Shown: positions 8,921 to 16,749 of the stretch, piece by piece | Layout: each line of letters begins with the position of its first letter | Numbering within the stretch: the stretch's first letter is position 1 | Assembly (NCBI RefSeq): GCF_021044825.1 | Contig: NZ_JAJNOC010000001.1 | Coordinates: forward strand, 186,001-250,000 | Origin: Massilia phyllostachyos | GTDB lineage: Bacteria > Pseudomonadota > Gammaproteobacteria > Burkholderiales > Burkholderiaceae_D | Length of the DNA: 64,000 nucleotides | Direction of reading: 5' to 3' | Notes under the pieces: model-generated | What the model was told of the DNA's origin: nothing | What the model saw: the letters and a program-made list of their open reading frames with translations, nothing else | Databases searched by the model: none | Made by a program: the position numbers and the translations under genes

Positions 8921-10150
8921 ATGGAACTTACCGACAAGCTAGAAATCCTGGCCGACGCCGCGAAATACGACGCGTCCTGCGCCAGCAGTGGCGCGCCGAA
9001 ACGGTCGTCCGAGGACAAGGACGGCTTCGGCGCCACCACCGGCATGGGCATTTGTCACAGCTATACGCCGGACGGACGCTGCGTGTCGCTGCTGAAGATC
9101 CTGCTCACCAACTTCTGCATCTACGACTGCCAGTACTGCATCAACCGGCGCAGCTCGAACGTGCCGCGCGCCCGTTTCTCGGTGGAAGAGGTGGTCAAGC
9201 TCACGCACGATTTCTACGTGCGCAACTATATCGACGGCCTGTTCCTGAGCTCGGGCATCATCCAGTCGGCCGACTACACGATGGAGCAGCTGGTGGCCGT
9301 GGCGCGGCAGCTGCGGCAGGTGCACAAGTTCCGCGGCTACATCCACCTCAAGACGATTCCCGACGCCGATCCGCTGCTGATCGAGGAGGCGGGCCGCTGG
9401 GCCGACCGCCTGTCCGTCAACATCGAGCTGCCGACCCACGACAGCGTGACCCGCCTCGCGCCGGAAAAGAATGTCCACACCATCAAGCTGGCGATGGGCT
9501 CGATCCGCCGCAAGATGGACGAAAAGGCCGAGGAACCGAAGGCGCCGAACTTCGCGCCGGCCGGGCAGAGCACGCAGATGATCGTCGGCGCCGACAGCAG
9601 CGACGACCACACCATCCTGAACACCGCCGAGACGCTCTACGGCAGCTACAAACTCAAGCGCGTCTACTACTCGGCCTTCAGCCCGATCCCGCAGAGCCCC
9701 AAGAGCGTGCCGCTGGCGCCGCCGCCGCTGCTGCGCGAACATCGCCTGTACCAGGCCGACTTCCTGTTGCGCGGCTACGGCTTCACGGCCGGCGAACTGA
9801 TGCCGCAGTCGGGCAACCTGGCGCTCGACGTCGATCCCAAGCTGGGCTGGGCCCTGGCCAACCGCGAGCATTTTCCGCTCGACCTGAACCGCGCCGACGA
9901 AACCATGATCGCGCGCGTGCCCGGCATCGGCATCCGTAACGCCAGGCGCATCGTTGACCTGCGCCGGATCCGCCGCATCCGCTGGGAAGACCTGTCGCGC
10001 CTGCGCTGCAGCATGAAGAAGCTGGCGCCCTTCATCGTCACCGCCGACTACAAGCCGGCTCAAGGAGCAACCAGTTCCCACCTGCTGCGGCGCCATCTGG
10101 CCGATGCGCCCGAGCAGATGAACCTATGGCCGGAACTGCAGGCGGCATGA
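8921..10150 (+). CDS. Putative DNA modification/repair radical SAM protein
   Basis: The 409-residue protein has the radical SAM cluster motif CxxxCxxC (FCIYDCQYC; Cys66, Cys70, Cys73) and, near the C-terminus (about residues 328-365), a helix-hairpin-helix segment (RVPGIGIRNARRIVDLRRI) that normally binds DNA without sequence specificity. It matches the family annotated as putative DNA modification/repair radical SAM protein, distantly related to spore photoproduct lyase. The substrate is not established. It overlaps the next gene, a UdgX-type glycosylase, by ATGA, so the two are translationally coupled. A LexA box just upstream implies induction by DNA damage. The leader is very short and has no clear Shine-Dalgarno sequence. 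Confidence 0.9.
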   Translation: MELTDKLEILADAAKYDASCASSGAPKRSSEDKDGFGATTGMGICHSYTPDGRCVSLLKILLTNFCIYDCQYCINRRSSNVPRARFSVEEVVKLTHDFYVRNYIDGLFLSSGIIQSADYTMEQLVAVARQLRQVHKFRGYIHLKTIPDADPLLIEEAGRWADRLSVNIELPTHDSVTRLAPEKNVHTIKLAMGSIRRKMDEKAEEPKAPNFAPAGQSTQMIVGADSSDDHTILNTAETLYGSYKLKRVYYSAFSPIPQSPKSVPLAPPPLLREHRLYQADFLLRGYGFTAGELMPQSGNLALDVDPKLGWALANREHFPLDLNRADETMIARVPGIGIRNARRIVDLRRIRRIRWEDLSRLRCSMKKLAPFIVTADYKPAQGATSSHLLRRHLADAPEQMNLWPELQAA

Positions 10151-11634
10151 GTACCGCCAGCGCCGTCGCCGCGCATGCCGCAGCCAGCGGCGGCGCCTTC
10201 CTCGCCGTGAACACCTTCGCCGAATGGCGCGATGCGGCGCGCGAGCTGCTGCGCGCCGGCGTGCCGCCCGAAGCCGTCACCTGGTCGCGGCCGGGCGCCG
10301 CCGACCTGTTCTCGGGTGCGCCTGCCGCGGCGGCGCCGGCCGATAATGGGACACATCCCAAGCACACGACAGCGGCCCCGCACATCCCGCGCTCGCTCAT
10401 GGAGATGTTGCAGCGCGCCGCCTGCTTCCGCGATCCGGATCGCTGGGCCTTTCTCTACCGCGTGGTGTGGCGCTGGACCCAGGGCGAGCACGACGTGCAG
10501 TCGCCCGCCGACCCGGACGGCGGACGCCTGCATGGCATGGTGAAGGCGGTGCGCCGCGAGGAGCACGACATGCATGCCTACATCCGTTTCCGCGAGCGTC
10601 CGGTAGACGCCGGCGCGCCGCGCTTCGTCGCCTGGTTCGAGCCGCGCCACGACGTGCTGCCCCAGGTCGCCGAACATTTCGTCGCCCGTATGGGCAAGGT
10701 CAGCTGGATGATCGCCACGCCCGACGCCAGCGTGCTGTGGGATGGCCAGACCCTGCACAATACCGGCCCGCTGATGTCGAGCGCGGCGGACCTCGACGAT
10801 GCCGGCGAAGCGCTCTGGCTGACTTACTACCGCAGCATCTTCAATCCCGCGCGCGTGAACGCCCAGCTGATGCAGAGCCACATCCCGGCGCGCTTCTGGA
10901 AGAACCTGCCGGAAGGCGCGATCGTGCCTTCGCTCGTCAGCCAGGCCGAACTCGGCGCGCGCAAGATCGGCCAGGTGCAGGCGGTCGGCGCCAAGCGCGG
11001 GGCGACGACGATTCCGATCAGTGCGGAGAAGGCCCAGCCGGACCGCGAACAACCGTCGAAACTCGACGAGTGCCGGCGCTGCGAGCTGTGGCAGTTCGCG
11101 ACCCAGGCGGTGCCCGGCGAGGGAACGAAGCGGGCGCCGATCATGATCGTCGGCGAGCAGCCCGGCGACCAGGAAGACCTGGCGGGCAAGCCGTTCGTGG
11201 GCCCCGCCGGCAAGCTCCTCGACCAGGTCTTCGCCCAGGCCGAAGTCGATCGCAAGGCCATCTATCTGACCAACGCGGTGAAGCACTTCAAGTGGGAACC
11301 ACGCGGCAAGCGCCGCCTGCACAAGACGCCGGCCCAGCGCGAAGTCGAGGCCTGCCATTACTGGCTCGAGAAGGAGCTGGCCACGGTCAAACCGAAGGTG
11401 ATCGTGGCGATGGGCGCGACCGCCCTGAAGTCCGTGATGCGCAAGGGGACGGTGGCGCTGAAGGATTTCGTCGGCAAGCCGGTGCGCGTCGACGGCGCCT
11501 GGGTGGTGACCATCTACCACCCCTCGTACGTGCTGCGCGTGCCGGACGAAGCGTCCAAGCACGAGGCGTTTTCGGTGATGGTGAAGGGCTTGAAGCTGGC
11601 CCACGAACTGATCGAGCGGCCCGACCCGGCTTGA
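10147..11634 (+). CDS. udgX: UdgX-family uracil-DNA glycosylase fused to a DUF4130-type domain
   Basis: The 495-residue protein has two parts. Residues about 15-260 match the DUF4130-type domain that accompanies this radical SAM family. Residues about 300-490 form a family 4/UdgX uracil-DNA glycosylase with Fe-S cysteines starting CRRCELW, motif GEQPGDQED (near 336), a KRRLHKTP loop (near 388) and HPSYVLR (near 458). In characterised UdgX proteins the His in the KRRxH loop becomes covalently linked to the deoxyribose after uracil removal. That His is present here. The start is the ATG of the ATGA overlap with the upstream radical SAM gene. LexA control of the pair predicts a role in handling damaged or uracil-containing DNA during the SOS response. 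Confidence 0.88.
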   Translation: MSTASAVAAHAAASGGAFLAVNTFAEWRDAARELLRAGVPPEAVTWSRPGAADLFSGAPAAAAPADNGTHPKHTTAAPHIPRSLMEMLQRAACFRDPDRWAFLYRVVWRWTQGEHDVQSPADPDGGRLHGMVKAVRREEHDMHAYIRFRERPVDAGAPRFVAWFEPRHDVLPQVAEHFVARMGKVSWMIATPDASVLWDGQTLHNTGPLMSSAADLDDAGEALWLTYYRSIFNPARVNAQLMQSHIPARFWKNLPEGAIVPSLVSQAELGARKIGQVQAVGAKRGATTIPISAEKAQPDREQPSKLDECRRCELWQFATQAVPGEGTKRAPIMIVGEQPGDQEDLAGKPFVGPAGKLLDQVFAQAEVDRKAIYLTNAVKHFKWEPRGKRRLHKTPAQREVEACHYWLEKELATVKPKVIVAMGATALKSVMRKGTVALKDFVGKPVRVDGAWVVTIYHPSYVLRVPDEASKHEAFSVMVKGLKLAHELIERPDPA

Positions 11635-11745
11635 CCCATATGCACGCCATGCAGGCGACATGAAATGCGGCGGCCGCGCCGCGTTTAAGCATCGGCTCAT
11701 CTGGCGCTACTACGCTTGCCGGACTCTCAACAACAAGGAAGTCCG

Positions 11746-12774
11746 ATGTTCAAGCGCCTGCTCCTCCCCGCCATCTGCCTGTTCGTGCCGGCCGCGCCGT
11801 CCCTGGCCCAGTCGCTGGATCCCGCCCCGCCGCCCGCCGCCACTGCCGACCTTGCCGCCGGCGAGGATGCACCGGCGCCGGAGCAGATCCGCGTCGTCGG
11901 CCAGAAGCCGGGACCGGGCATGTGGAAGGTGACGAAGGGCGAGCACGTGCTGTGGATCTTCGGCACCTATTCGCCGCTGCCGGTCAAGATGGACTGGCGT
12001 TCGCACGAGGTCGAAGCCGTCATCAAGGGCGCGCAGGAATTCCTGGCGCCGCCCGGCGCCAAGCTCGACTTGCCGATCTTCGCGACCGCGCTGGCGCTGC
12101 CCCAGCTGATCGGCATCAACAAGAATCCGAACGACGCGACCCTGCGTGACGTGCTGCCGCCGGACGTCTACGCACGCTGGCTGCCGCTCAAGGAAAAGTA
12201 CCTGCCCAAGAACAAGGAGCGCGACCGTCCGATCATCGTGGCCAACGAGCTGTTCAGCGCTGCCATGAAGCAGGCCGGACTCACGACCAGCGTCGACGTG
12301 CGCGAGAAGATCGAGACGATGGTCAAGGAGAAGAAGGTCAAGGTGACCCGCAGCATCATCGACGTCAGGGTCGACAATCCGCGCGCCGTCCTCAAGGGAA
12401 TCAAGGGAGCGCCGCTCGAGGATGCGGCCTGCTTCGCCGACACCCTGACCCGCCTGGAGACCGACATCGATGCGATGAGGGTGCGCGCCAATGCCTGGGC
12501 CCGAGGCGACATCGCCGGCATTCGCAAACTGAACTTCGTCGACCAGCAGGAAAGCTGCAGCAACGTCATGCGCAACAATGCGGCGTTACGCGACCATCCC
12601 GCCTTCGCGCAAGCCGAACCGCGCATGCGCGCGCTGTGGCTCGCGAACGCGGAAAACGCGCTGGCGAAGAACGCGTCCACCTTCGCGCTGCTGTCGCTCA
12701 AGGACATCCTCGATCCGAAGGGGCTGGTGGCAGCGCTCGCGGCGAAGGGTTATACCGTCGAGCAGCCGGAATAA
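11746..12774 (+). CDS. TraB/GumN-family protein, secreted
   Basis: The 342-residue protein has an N-terminal signal peptide (MFKRLLLPAICLFVPAAPSLAQ) and a TraB/GumN-type core beginning MWKVTKGEHVLWIFGT. The usual GTxH of the family is replaced by GTYS, so the presumed metal-binding His is missing. It may belong to a non-catalytic or divergent subgroup. The start at 11746 follows AAGGAAG and gives a complete signal peptide. Upstream is the udgX operon and downstream an AT-rich spacer, so the gene is probably transcribed alone. TraB/GumN proteins are poorly characterised (tiki-like peptidase fold), and no substrate can be proposed. Confidence 0.72.
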   Translation: MFKRLLLPAICLFVPAAPSLAQSLDPAPPPAATADLAAGEDAPAPEQIRVVGQKPGPGMWKVTKGEHVLWIFGTYSPLPVKMDWRSHEVEAVIKGAQEFLAPPGAKLDLPIFATALALPQLIGINKNPNDATLRDVLPPDVYARWLPLKEKYLPKNKERDRPIIVANELFSAAMKQAGLTTSVDVREKIETMVKEKKVKVTRSIIDVRVDNPRAVLKGIKGAPLEDAACFADTLTRLETDIDAMRVRANAWARGDIAGIRKLNFVDQQESCSNVMRNNAALRDHPAFAQAEPRMRALWLANAENALAKNASTFALLSLKDILDPKGLVAALAAKGYTVEQPE

Positions 12775-12964
12775 GGTGTCGAGAATGGCGTGGCCGGTGT
12801 CGAAAAAGTTTGCATAAATAGACTCTGGCAAAGTATGTTGCGCACATTAAACTTATGTTAAATATTTGAAATAGTTGATAGTTTTCAAGGAATTGATCCT
12901 CCTGGCATAGCATTTGCTTAAATGTATTTATAGTTTCACAATAATATTTGCTAGGGAATACATA
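12775..12964. promoter_or_regulatory. AT-rich upstream region of the PEP-CTERM gene
   Basis: This 190-base gap is much richer in A and T than its surroundings, especially 12815-12964, and has no gene. Several TATAAT-like words occur (for example in the run 12920-12950), so an exact promoter cannot be fixed. AGGGAA at 12953-12958 is a good ribosome binding site for the ATG at 12965. Such low-GC upstream DNA is typical of strongly regulated or H-NS-silenced secreted-protein genes (inference). Confidence 0.45.
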
Positions 12965-13678
12965 ATGAAAACTGTCTCGCACATCCTCGCCTCAGCCATG
13001 TTGCTGACTTCCGCCGCCGCGTCGGCTGTCGAACTGCCGGTAGTCGAAAAGCGCTTCGGCGCACTGTCGGAAGCGACCTTCGGCGGCACCGGCATTCCGA
13101 ATGACTCGGTGGCCGTCACCACCTTCGGCTCGGTCACCATGGGCTTGTCGGCAACCCAGCGCTACGTCGGCCCGAACCTGGAAAACGACAAGGCAGGCAC
13201 CTATTACGCGACGCCGGGCAAGAGCACCGTGGGTTTGCCGGCAGGCGCCAACTGGAACTTCAATTTCTACATCAACGACAGCGCCAGCAGCCTTTCCAGC
13301 AGCGGCCTGACCTACAAGATCCTGTTCGACTTCGATCCGGCCACCGCCGTCGACACGTCGAAACTGGGCAGCTTCGATCCGCTGTTCTTCTGGGGGGCTT
13401 CGAACACCTCGCAGAATTCGCTGAACCTTCTGTTCCCCTACCTGACCAGCGGTTTCCCGGGCGTCACCGCGCCGGCCGGCGCCTTCGACCCGAACGCCAC
13501 CGGTCTCTACAGCTTCTACCTGATCGCATCCGATGCACGCGGCGAAGTCGCCCGCAGCGAAATCAATGTGCAGGTCGTCGCCCTGGCGTCGGACGTTCCG
13601 GAACCGGCATCGGTCGCCCTGCTGGGCCTGGGCCTGGCCGGCGTGGCCGCTGCGCGCCGCCGCAAGCAGGCCAAGTAA
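12965..13678 (+). CDS. PEP-CTERM sorting domain protein
   Basis: The 237-residue protein has a signal peptide (residues 1-22, ending ASAVE). Its middle is rich in Ser, Gly, Thr and aromatic residues, without a domain I recognise. The C-terminal sorting signal is complete: VPEPASVALLGLGLAGVAAA followed by the basic end RRRKQAK. Such proteins are exported, recognised by an exosortase (EpsH/XrtA) and processed at the envelope, often together with exopolysaccharide production. No exosortase gene lies in this window, so the enzyme must be elsewhere. The start at 12965 has a good ribosome binding site and begins the signal peptide exactly. Confidence 0.9.
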   Translation: MKTVSHILASAMLLTSAAASAVELPVVEKRFGALSEATFGGTGIPNDSVAVTTFGSVTMGLSATQRYVGPNLENDKAGTYYATPGKSTVGLPAGANWNFNFYINDSASSLSSSGLTYKILFDFDPATAVDTSKLGSFDPLFFWGASNTSQNSLNLLFPYLTSGFPGVTAPAGAFDPNATGLYSFYLIASDARGEVARSEINVQVVALASDVPEPASVALLGLGLAGVAAARRRKQAK

Positions 13679-13806
13679 TCCCGCATCGGCATCGGCGCCG
13701 GCCCGCATGGCCGGCGCTCGCGCCTGATCCCACGGATTGGGCGCGCGCAGCAACCTTGCCTGGAAATTTGTCAAACGGCACATAAGCCGCGTAGAATGCG
13801 CATGTC

Positions 13807-13880
13807 GCGGGTGTAGCTCAATGGTAGAGCAGGAGCTTCCCAAGCTTAAGACGAGGGTTCGATTCCCTTCACCCGCTCCA
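13807..13880 (+). tRNA. tRNA-Gly (anticodon CCC)
   Basis: The 74-base sequence folds as a cloverleaf with encoded CCA. The acceptor stem GCGGGTG/CACCCGC is perfect. The D-arm is GCTC...GAGC, the anticodon loop TTCCCAA gives CCC, and the T-loop is TTCGATT in a GAGGG/CCCTT stem. The discriminator base is T. The anticodon stem (GGAGC/GCTTA) has a G-A mismatch at its outer pair and a G-T next to it. It resembles E. coli glyU closely over its whole length. Confidence 0.95.
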
Positions 13881-13946
13881 GTCTGTCTCCCCACATAGTG
13901 TTTCCTTATCGGTGACGAACGTCTCCCGAATTGATACACTTGTCTC

Positions 13947-14555
13947 ATGCTCGCAAATTTCCTGTTCGGCCCGTTCCGTACCCGTGTATTGTCAGCCTTG
14001 CTCCTCCACCCGGACAATGCTTGGCACGTTCGCGAACTGGCGCGCCAGCTCGAGGTCTTACCTGGTACTGTCAACCGCGAGTTGATCAAATTGGCCGACG
14101 CCGGCGTCCTGACGCGACAGCAGATTGGCAACCAGGTGCACTACCGCGCCAACCGCGACTGTCCTGTTTATGCGGAGCTGGCTGGTCTGTTGCGAAAGAC
14201 CGCAGGCATGGCTACCGTGCTGACCAACGCCCTTCAGCCAATGGCAGGCCATATCCAATGCGCTCTGATATTCGGCTCTGTAGCTCGAGGGGAAGAAACA
14301 GTCCATTCCGACATCGACATCCTCGTTTTGGGCGACGTCAGCTTTGGCGATGTGGTCGAAGCCTTGTATCCCGCACAGGATGAAGTGCAGCGCGAAATCA
14401 ACCCGGTTGTCTATCGCGCGAAAGACTTTCGTGCCAAGCTCGCATCGAACAATACGTGGGCTCGTGAAGTAGTTGCAAAGCCCAAGCTCTTCCTATTAGG
14501 TGATGCAAATGACTTTGCAAAACTTGTTGGCGATTCAGAGCCTGATCGAGTTTAA
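13947..14555 (+). CDS. Winged-helix fused to MNT-type nucleotidyltransferase, probable antitoxin
   Basis: The 202-residue protein has an ArsR-like winged helix (about residues 8-70; VRELARQLEVLPGTVNRELI is the recognition region) joined to a minimal nucleotidyltransferase domain (about 90-190) with the signature GSVARGEETVHSDIDILVL. In MNT/HEPN systems of the MntA/HepT type, the nucleotidyltransferase modifies and silences the HEPN ribonuclease. Here the fused winged helix probably also gives transcriptional control. The next gene overlaps it by 47 bases and looks like the HEPN partner. It sits directly downstream of tRNA-Gly and is visibly less GC-rich than core genes, so it may have been acquired. 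Confidence 0.8.
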   Translation: MLANFLFGPFRTRVLSALLLHPDNAWHVRELARQLEVLPGTVNRELIKLADAGVLTRQQIGNQVHYRANRDCPVYAELAGLLRKTAGMATVLTNALQPMAGHIQCALIFGSVARGEETVHSDIDILVLGDVSFGDVVEALYPAQDEVQREINPVVYRAKDFRAKLASNNTWAREVVAKPKLFLLGDANDFAKLVGDSEPDRV

Positions 14556-14949
14556 TGCCCAGCGTGAAGACATCCAGCGTCTTCTGGCTGCTGCAGAACG
14601 CAATTTGCAGGATGCAAGTGTGACGGCCATTAGCGATGAGAATCGCTTCGATGCAGCCTATAAATGCATCATGCAGTGCGCAATGGTCGCGCTATGGGCA
14701 AACGGCTATCGGCCATCCACCAGCAAGCCAGGCCATCATCAGACCGCCATCCAGAGTCTGGCGCTGACAATCGCACTCGATTCCAGGACTGTAATATTGC
14801 TCGACAAACTGCGCAGGCAGCGCAACCTGAACGATTATGACGGCGATCCCATTGCACCAAGCGTTGTCGAAGAAAGTCAGCGGCAGGCACAAGCGCTTCT
14901 ACGACGAGTCAAGGAGTGGCTTAGTCAAAGCAGGCCTGATCTTTGCTAA
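14509..14949 (+). CDS. HEPN-like protein, putative toxin partner of the MNT gene
   Basis: The 146-residue, mainly helical protein has a C-terminal segment RRQRNLNDYDGD that matches the RN...DY variant of the HEPN active-site region; the classic RX4-6H histidine is absent. The size and the overlap with the upstream MNT gene fit a HEPN ribonuclease of a type VII-like toxin-antitoxin pair. The start is uncertain: GTG at 14500 and ATGs at 14503 and 14509 are all in frame. I prefer 14509 because TTAGG at 14496-14500 is best spaced for it. Toxicity and activity are inferred. Confidence 0.65.
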   Translation: MTLQNLLAIQSLIEFNAQREDIQRLLAAAERNLQDASVTAISDENRFDAAYKCIMQCAMVALWANGYRPSTSKPGHHQTAIQSLALTIALDSRTVILLDKLRRQRNLNDYDGDPIAPSVVEESQRQAQALLRRVKEWLSQSRPDLC

Positions 14950-15163
14950 CGCTATGGCGAGCAACCAGCGAATAAGGAACGTCCCTTCGTCGAAGTAACT
15001 GACGTGGAAGTTCTTCTGCTTTCAATCTTCGGTGAGGTTTGATGCGGGCAAGCATGTCGGCCGCACTGACAAGCAGTCGGCCTAATGCAATGGATGCGCA
15101 TGGCAATCCTGCAAAGCGATATGCTGGCATCTCATCAGCCATGCCTGAGAAGGAGCGCCCGCC

Positions 15164-16081
15164 ATGCAGTCCGACTTCCGAACGCGCCGCCGCGTGCTGG
15201 CCGCCCTGGCTGCATTGCCGGCCATCGCCACGGCCCAAGGCCAGGCCGTCCCTGCGCTGCTGACGCGCGCCATCCCTTCGTCCGGCGAACAACTACCGCT
15301 GGTCGGCCTGGGTAGCTGGATCACCTTCAACGTCGGCCGCGACCCCGAGGCGCGGGCCGAATGCCGCGAGGTCATGCGCGCCTTCTTCGCCGGCGGCGGA
15401 CGGCTGGTCGATTCCTCGCCGATGTACGGATCGGCGCAGGACGTCATCGGCGAGGCCGTGGCCGCGCTGCGCCCCAAGCCGCTGTTCGCGGCGGACAAGG
15501 TCTGGATCGGGGATGGCGGACAGGGCCCGGCGCAGGCGGAGGCCTCACGCCGCCTGTGGCGCGTGCCGCGCTTCGACCTGCTGCAGGTGCATAACCTGCT
15601 GGCGTGGGAAGCGCACCTGCCGATGCTGCTGCGGATGAAGCAGGAGGGGAGGCTGCGCTACGTCGGCATCACGACCTCGGAAGGGCGGCGCCATGGCGAG
15701 ATCGAGAAGATCATGGCGAGCCAGCCGATCGACTTCGTGCAGATCTCCTACAATCCGCTCGACCGCGAAGTCGAGGCGCGCATCCTGCCGCTGGCGCGCG
15801 AGCGCCGCATCGGCGTGATCGTCAACCGGCCGTTCCGCCAGGGCGACCTGACCGCGGCGCTGCGGGGCAAGCGCCTGCCCGGCTGGGCCGCGGAACTCAA
15901 GTGCGGCAGCTGGGCCCAGGCCATCCTGAAATTCATCGTCGCGCATCCGGCCGTGACCTGCGCGATACCCGCCACCTCGCAGGTCGCCCACGTGCGCGAG
16001 AACCTGCTGGCCGCCACCGGCCCGTTGTCCGACGAGGCGCTGCGCCGCCGCATCGCGCAGGATATCGAAAGGCTGGCATGA
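15164..16081 (+). CDS. Tat-exported aldo/keto reductase
   Basis: The 305-residue protein begins with a twin-arginine-type leader (RTRRRVLAALAALPAIATA), so it is probably exported folded. The body is an aldo/keto reductase TIM barrel with the usual active-site set: Asp and Tyr in DSSPMYG, Lys in FAADKV and His in LLQVHN. It would reduce carbonyl compounds with a nicotinamide cofactor, although the supply of that cofactor outside the cytoplasm is unclear. The stop overlaps the next gene's start (ATGA at 16078-16081), so it is coupled to a small membrane protein that might be its anchor or partner (inference). Confidence 0.82.
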   Translation: MQSDFRTRRRVLAALAALPAIATAQGQAVPALLTRAIPSSGEQLPLVGLGSWITFNVGRDPEARAECREVMRAFFAGGGRLVDSSPMYGSAQDVIGEAVAALRPKPLFAADKVWIGDGGQGPAQAEASRRLWRVPRFDLLQVHNLLAWEAHLPMLLRMKQEGRLRYVGITTSEGRRHGEIEKIMASQPIDFVQISYNPLDREVEARILPLARERRIGVIVNRPFRQGDLTAALRGKRLPGWAAELKCGSWAQAILKFIVAHPAVTCAIPATSQVAHVRENLLAATGPLSDEALRRRIAQDIERLA

Positions 16082-16749
16082 GCGAGTGGTGGACCTATTC
16101 GCTGTCGGATTTCCTGATGTTCTCGGCGCGCAGCTACTACCGCCAGTTCGCACTGATGAACCGGGAGTTGTGGCCGCTCCATGTGCTGGCGCTGGCGGCC
16201 GGCCTGGCGATCCTGGCGTGCACGCTGCGGCCGCGTCCCGGCGCAGCGCGTGTGGGGTTCGGCTTGCTGGCGCTGGCCTGGGCCTGGGTCGCGTGGGCTT
16301 ATCTGCTCGAACGCCATGCGGACATCAATACCGGAGCGCCGTGGTTCGCGGCGGGCTTCGGCGTGCAGGCGGCCTTGCTGGCCTGGATGGCGCTGCGCAA
16401 GCCGGCGGCGCCCGTTACGGGAATGCCGGCGCGGGTGGCGCAGCTCGTCGTGGCCGCTGGATTGGCAATCTGGCCGCTGCTCGCGCCGCTGGACGGACGC
16501 GGCTGGATGCAGGCGGAAGTGTTCGGGCTTGCGCCCGATCCCACCGCCGCCGCGACATTGGGGGCTTTGCTGTTCTGGCGCGCTCCATGGCCGCTCTGGA
16601 TCCTGCCGCTGGCCTGGTGCGCGGCCAGCAGCGCGACGCTGCACGAACTGCACGTGGCGCAGGCCTGGGCGCTGCCGTTGCTGGCCTTGCTGGCCGCGAT
16701 CAGCGCATGGGCAGGCGCTGCCGGACGGCGTTCGTCAGGCGCTCAGTAG
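16078..16749 (+). CDS. DUF6064-like integral membrane protein
   Basis: The 223-residue protein starts MSEWWTYSLSDFLMFS and then has about six hydrophobic segments. This order (short amphipathic start with YRQF...NRELWP, then membrane helices) matches my memory of the DUF6064 family. Its function is unknown. It is translationally coupled to the Tat-exported aldo/keto reductase by an ATGA overlap. Its 3' end overlaps the end of the convergent deacylase gene by 15 bases, leaving no room for a terminator between them. Confidence 0.65.
   Translation: MSEWWTYSLSDFLMFSARSYYRQFALMNRELWPLHVLALAAGLAILACTLRPRPGAARVGFGLLALAWAWVAWAYLLERHADINTGAPWFAAGFGVQAALLAWMALRKPAAPVTGMPARVAQLVVAAGLAIWPLLAPLDGRGWMQAEVFGLAPDPTAAATLGALLFWRAPWPLWILPLAWCAASSATLHELHVAQAWALPLLALLAAISAWAGAAGRRSSGAQ

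Noticed and set aside
13807..15163. Integrated element bounded by a tRNA-Gly attachment repeat
   Set aside because: No second copy of the tRNA 3' end and no integrase gene is visible nearby.
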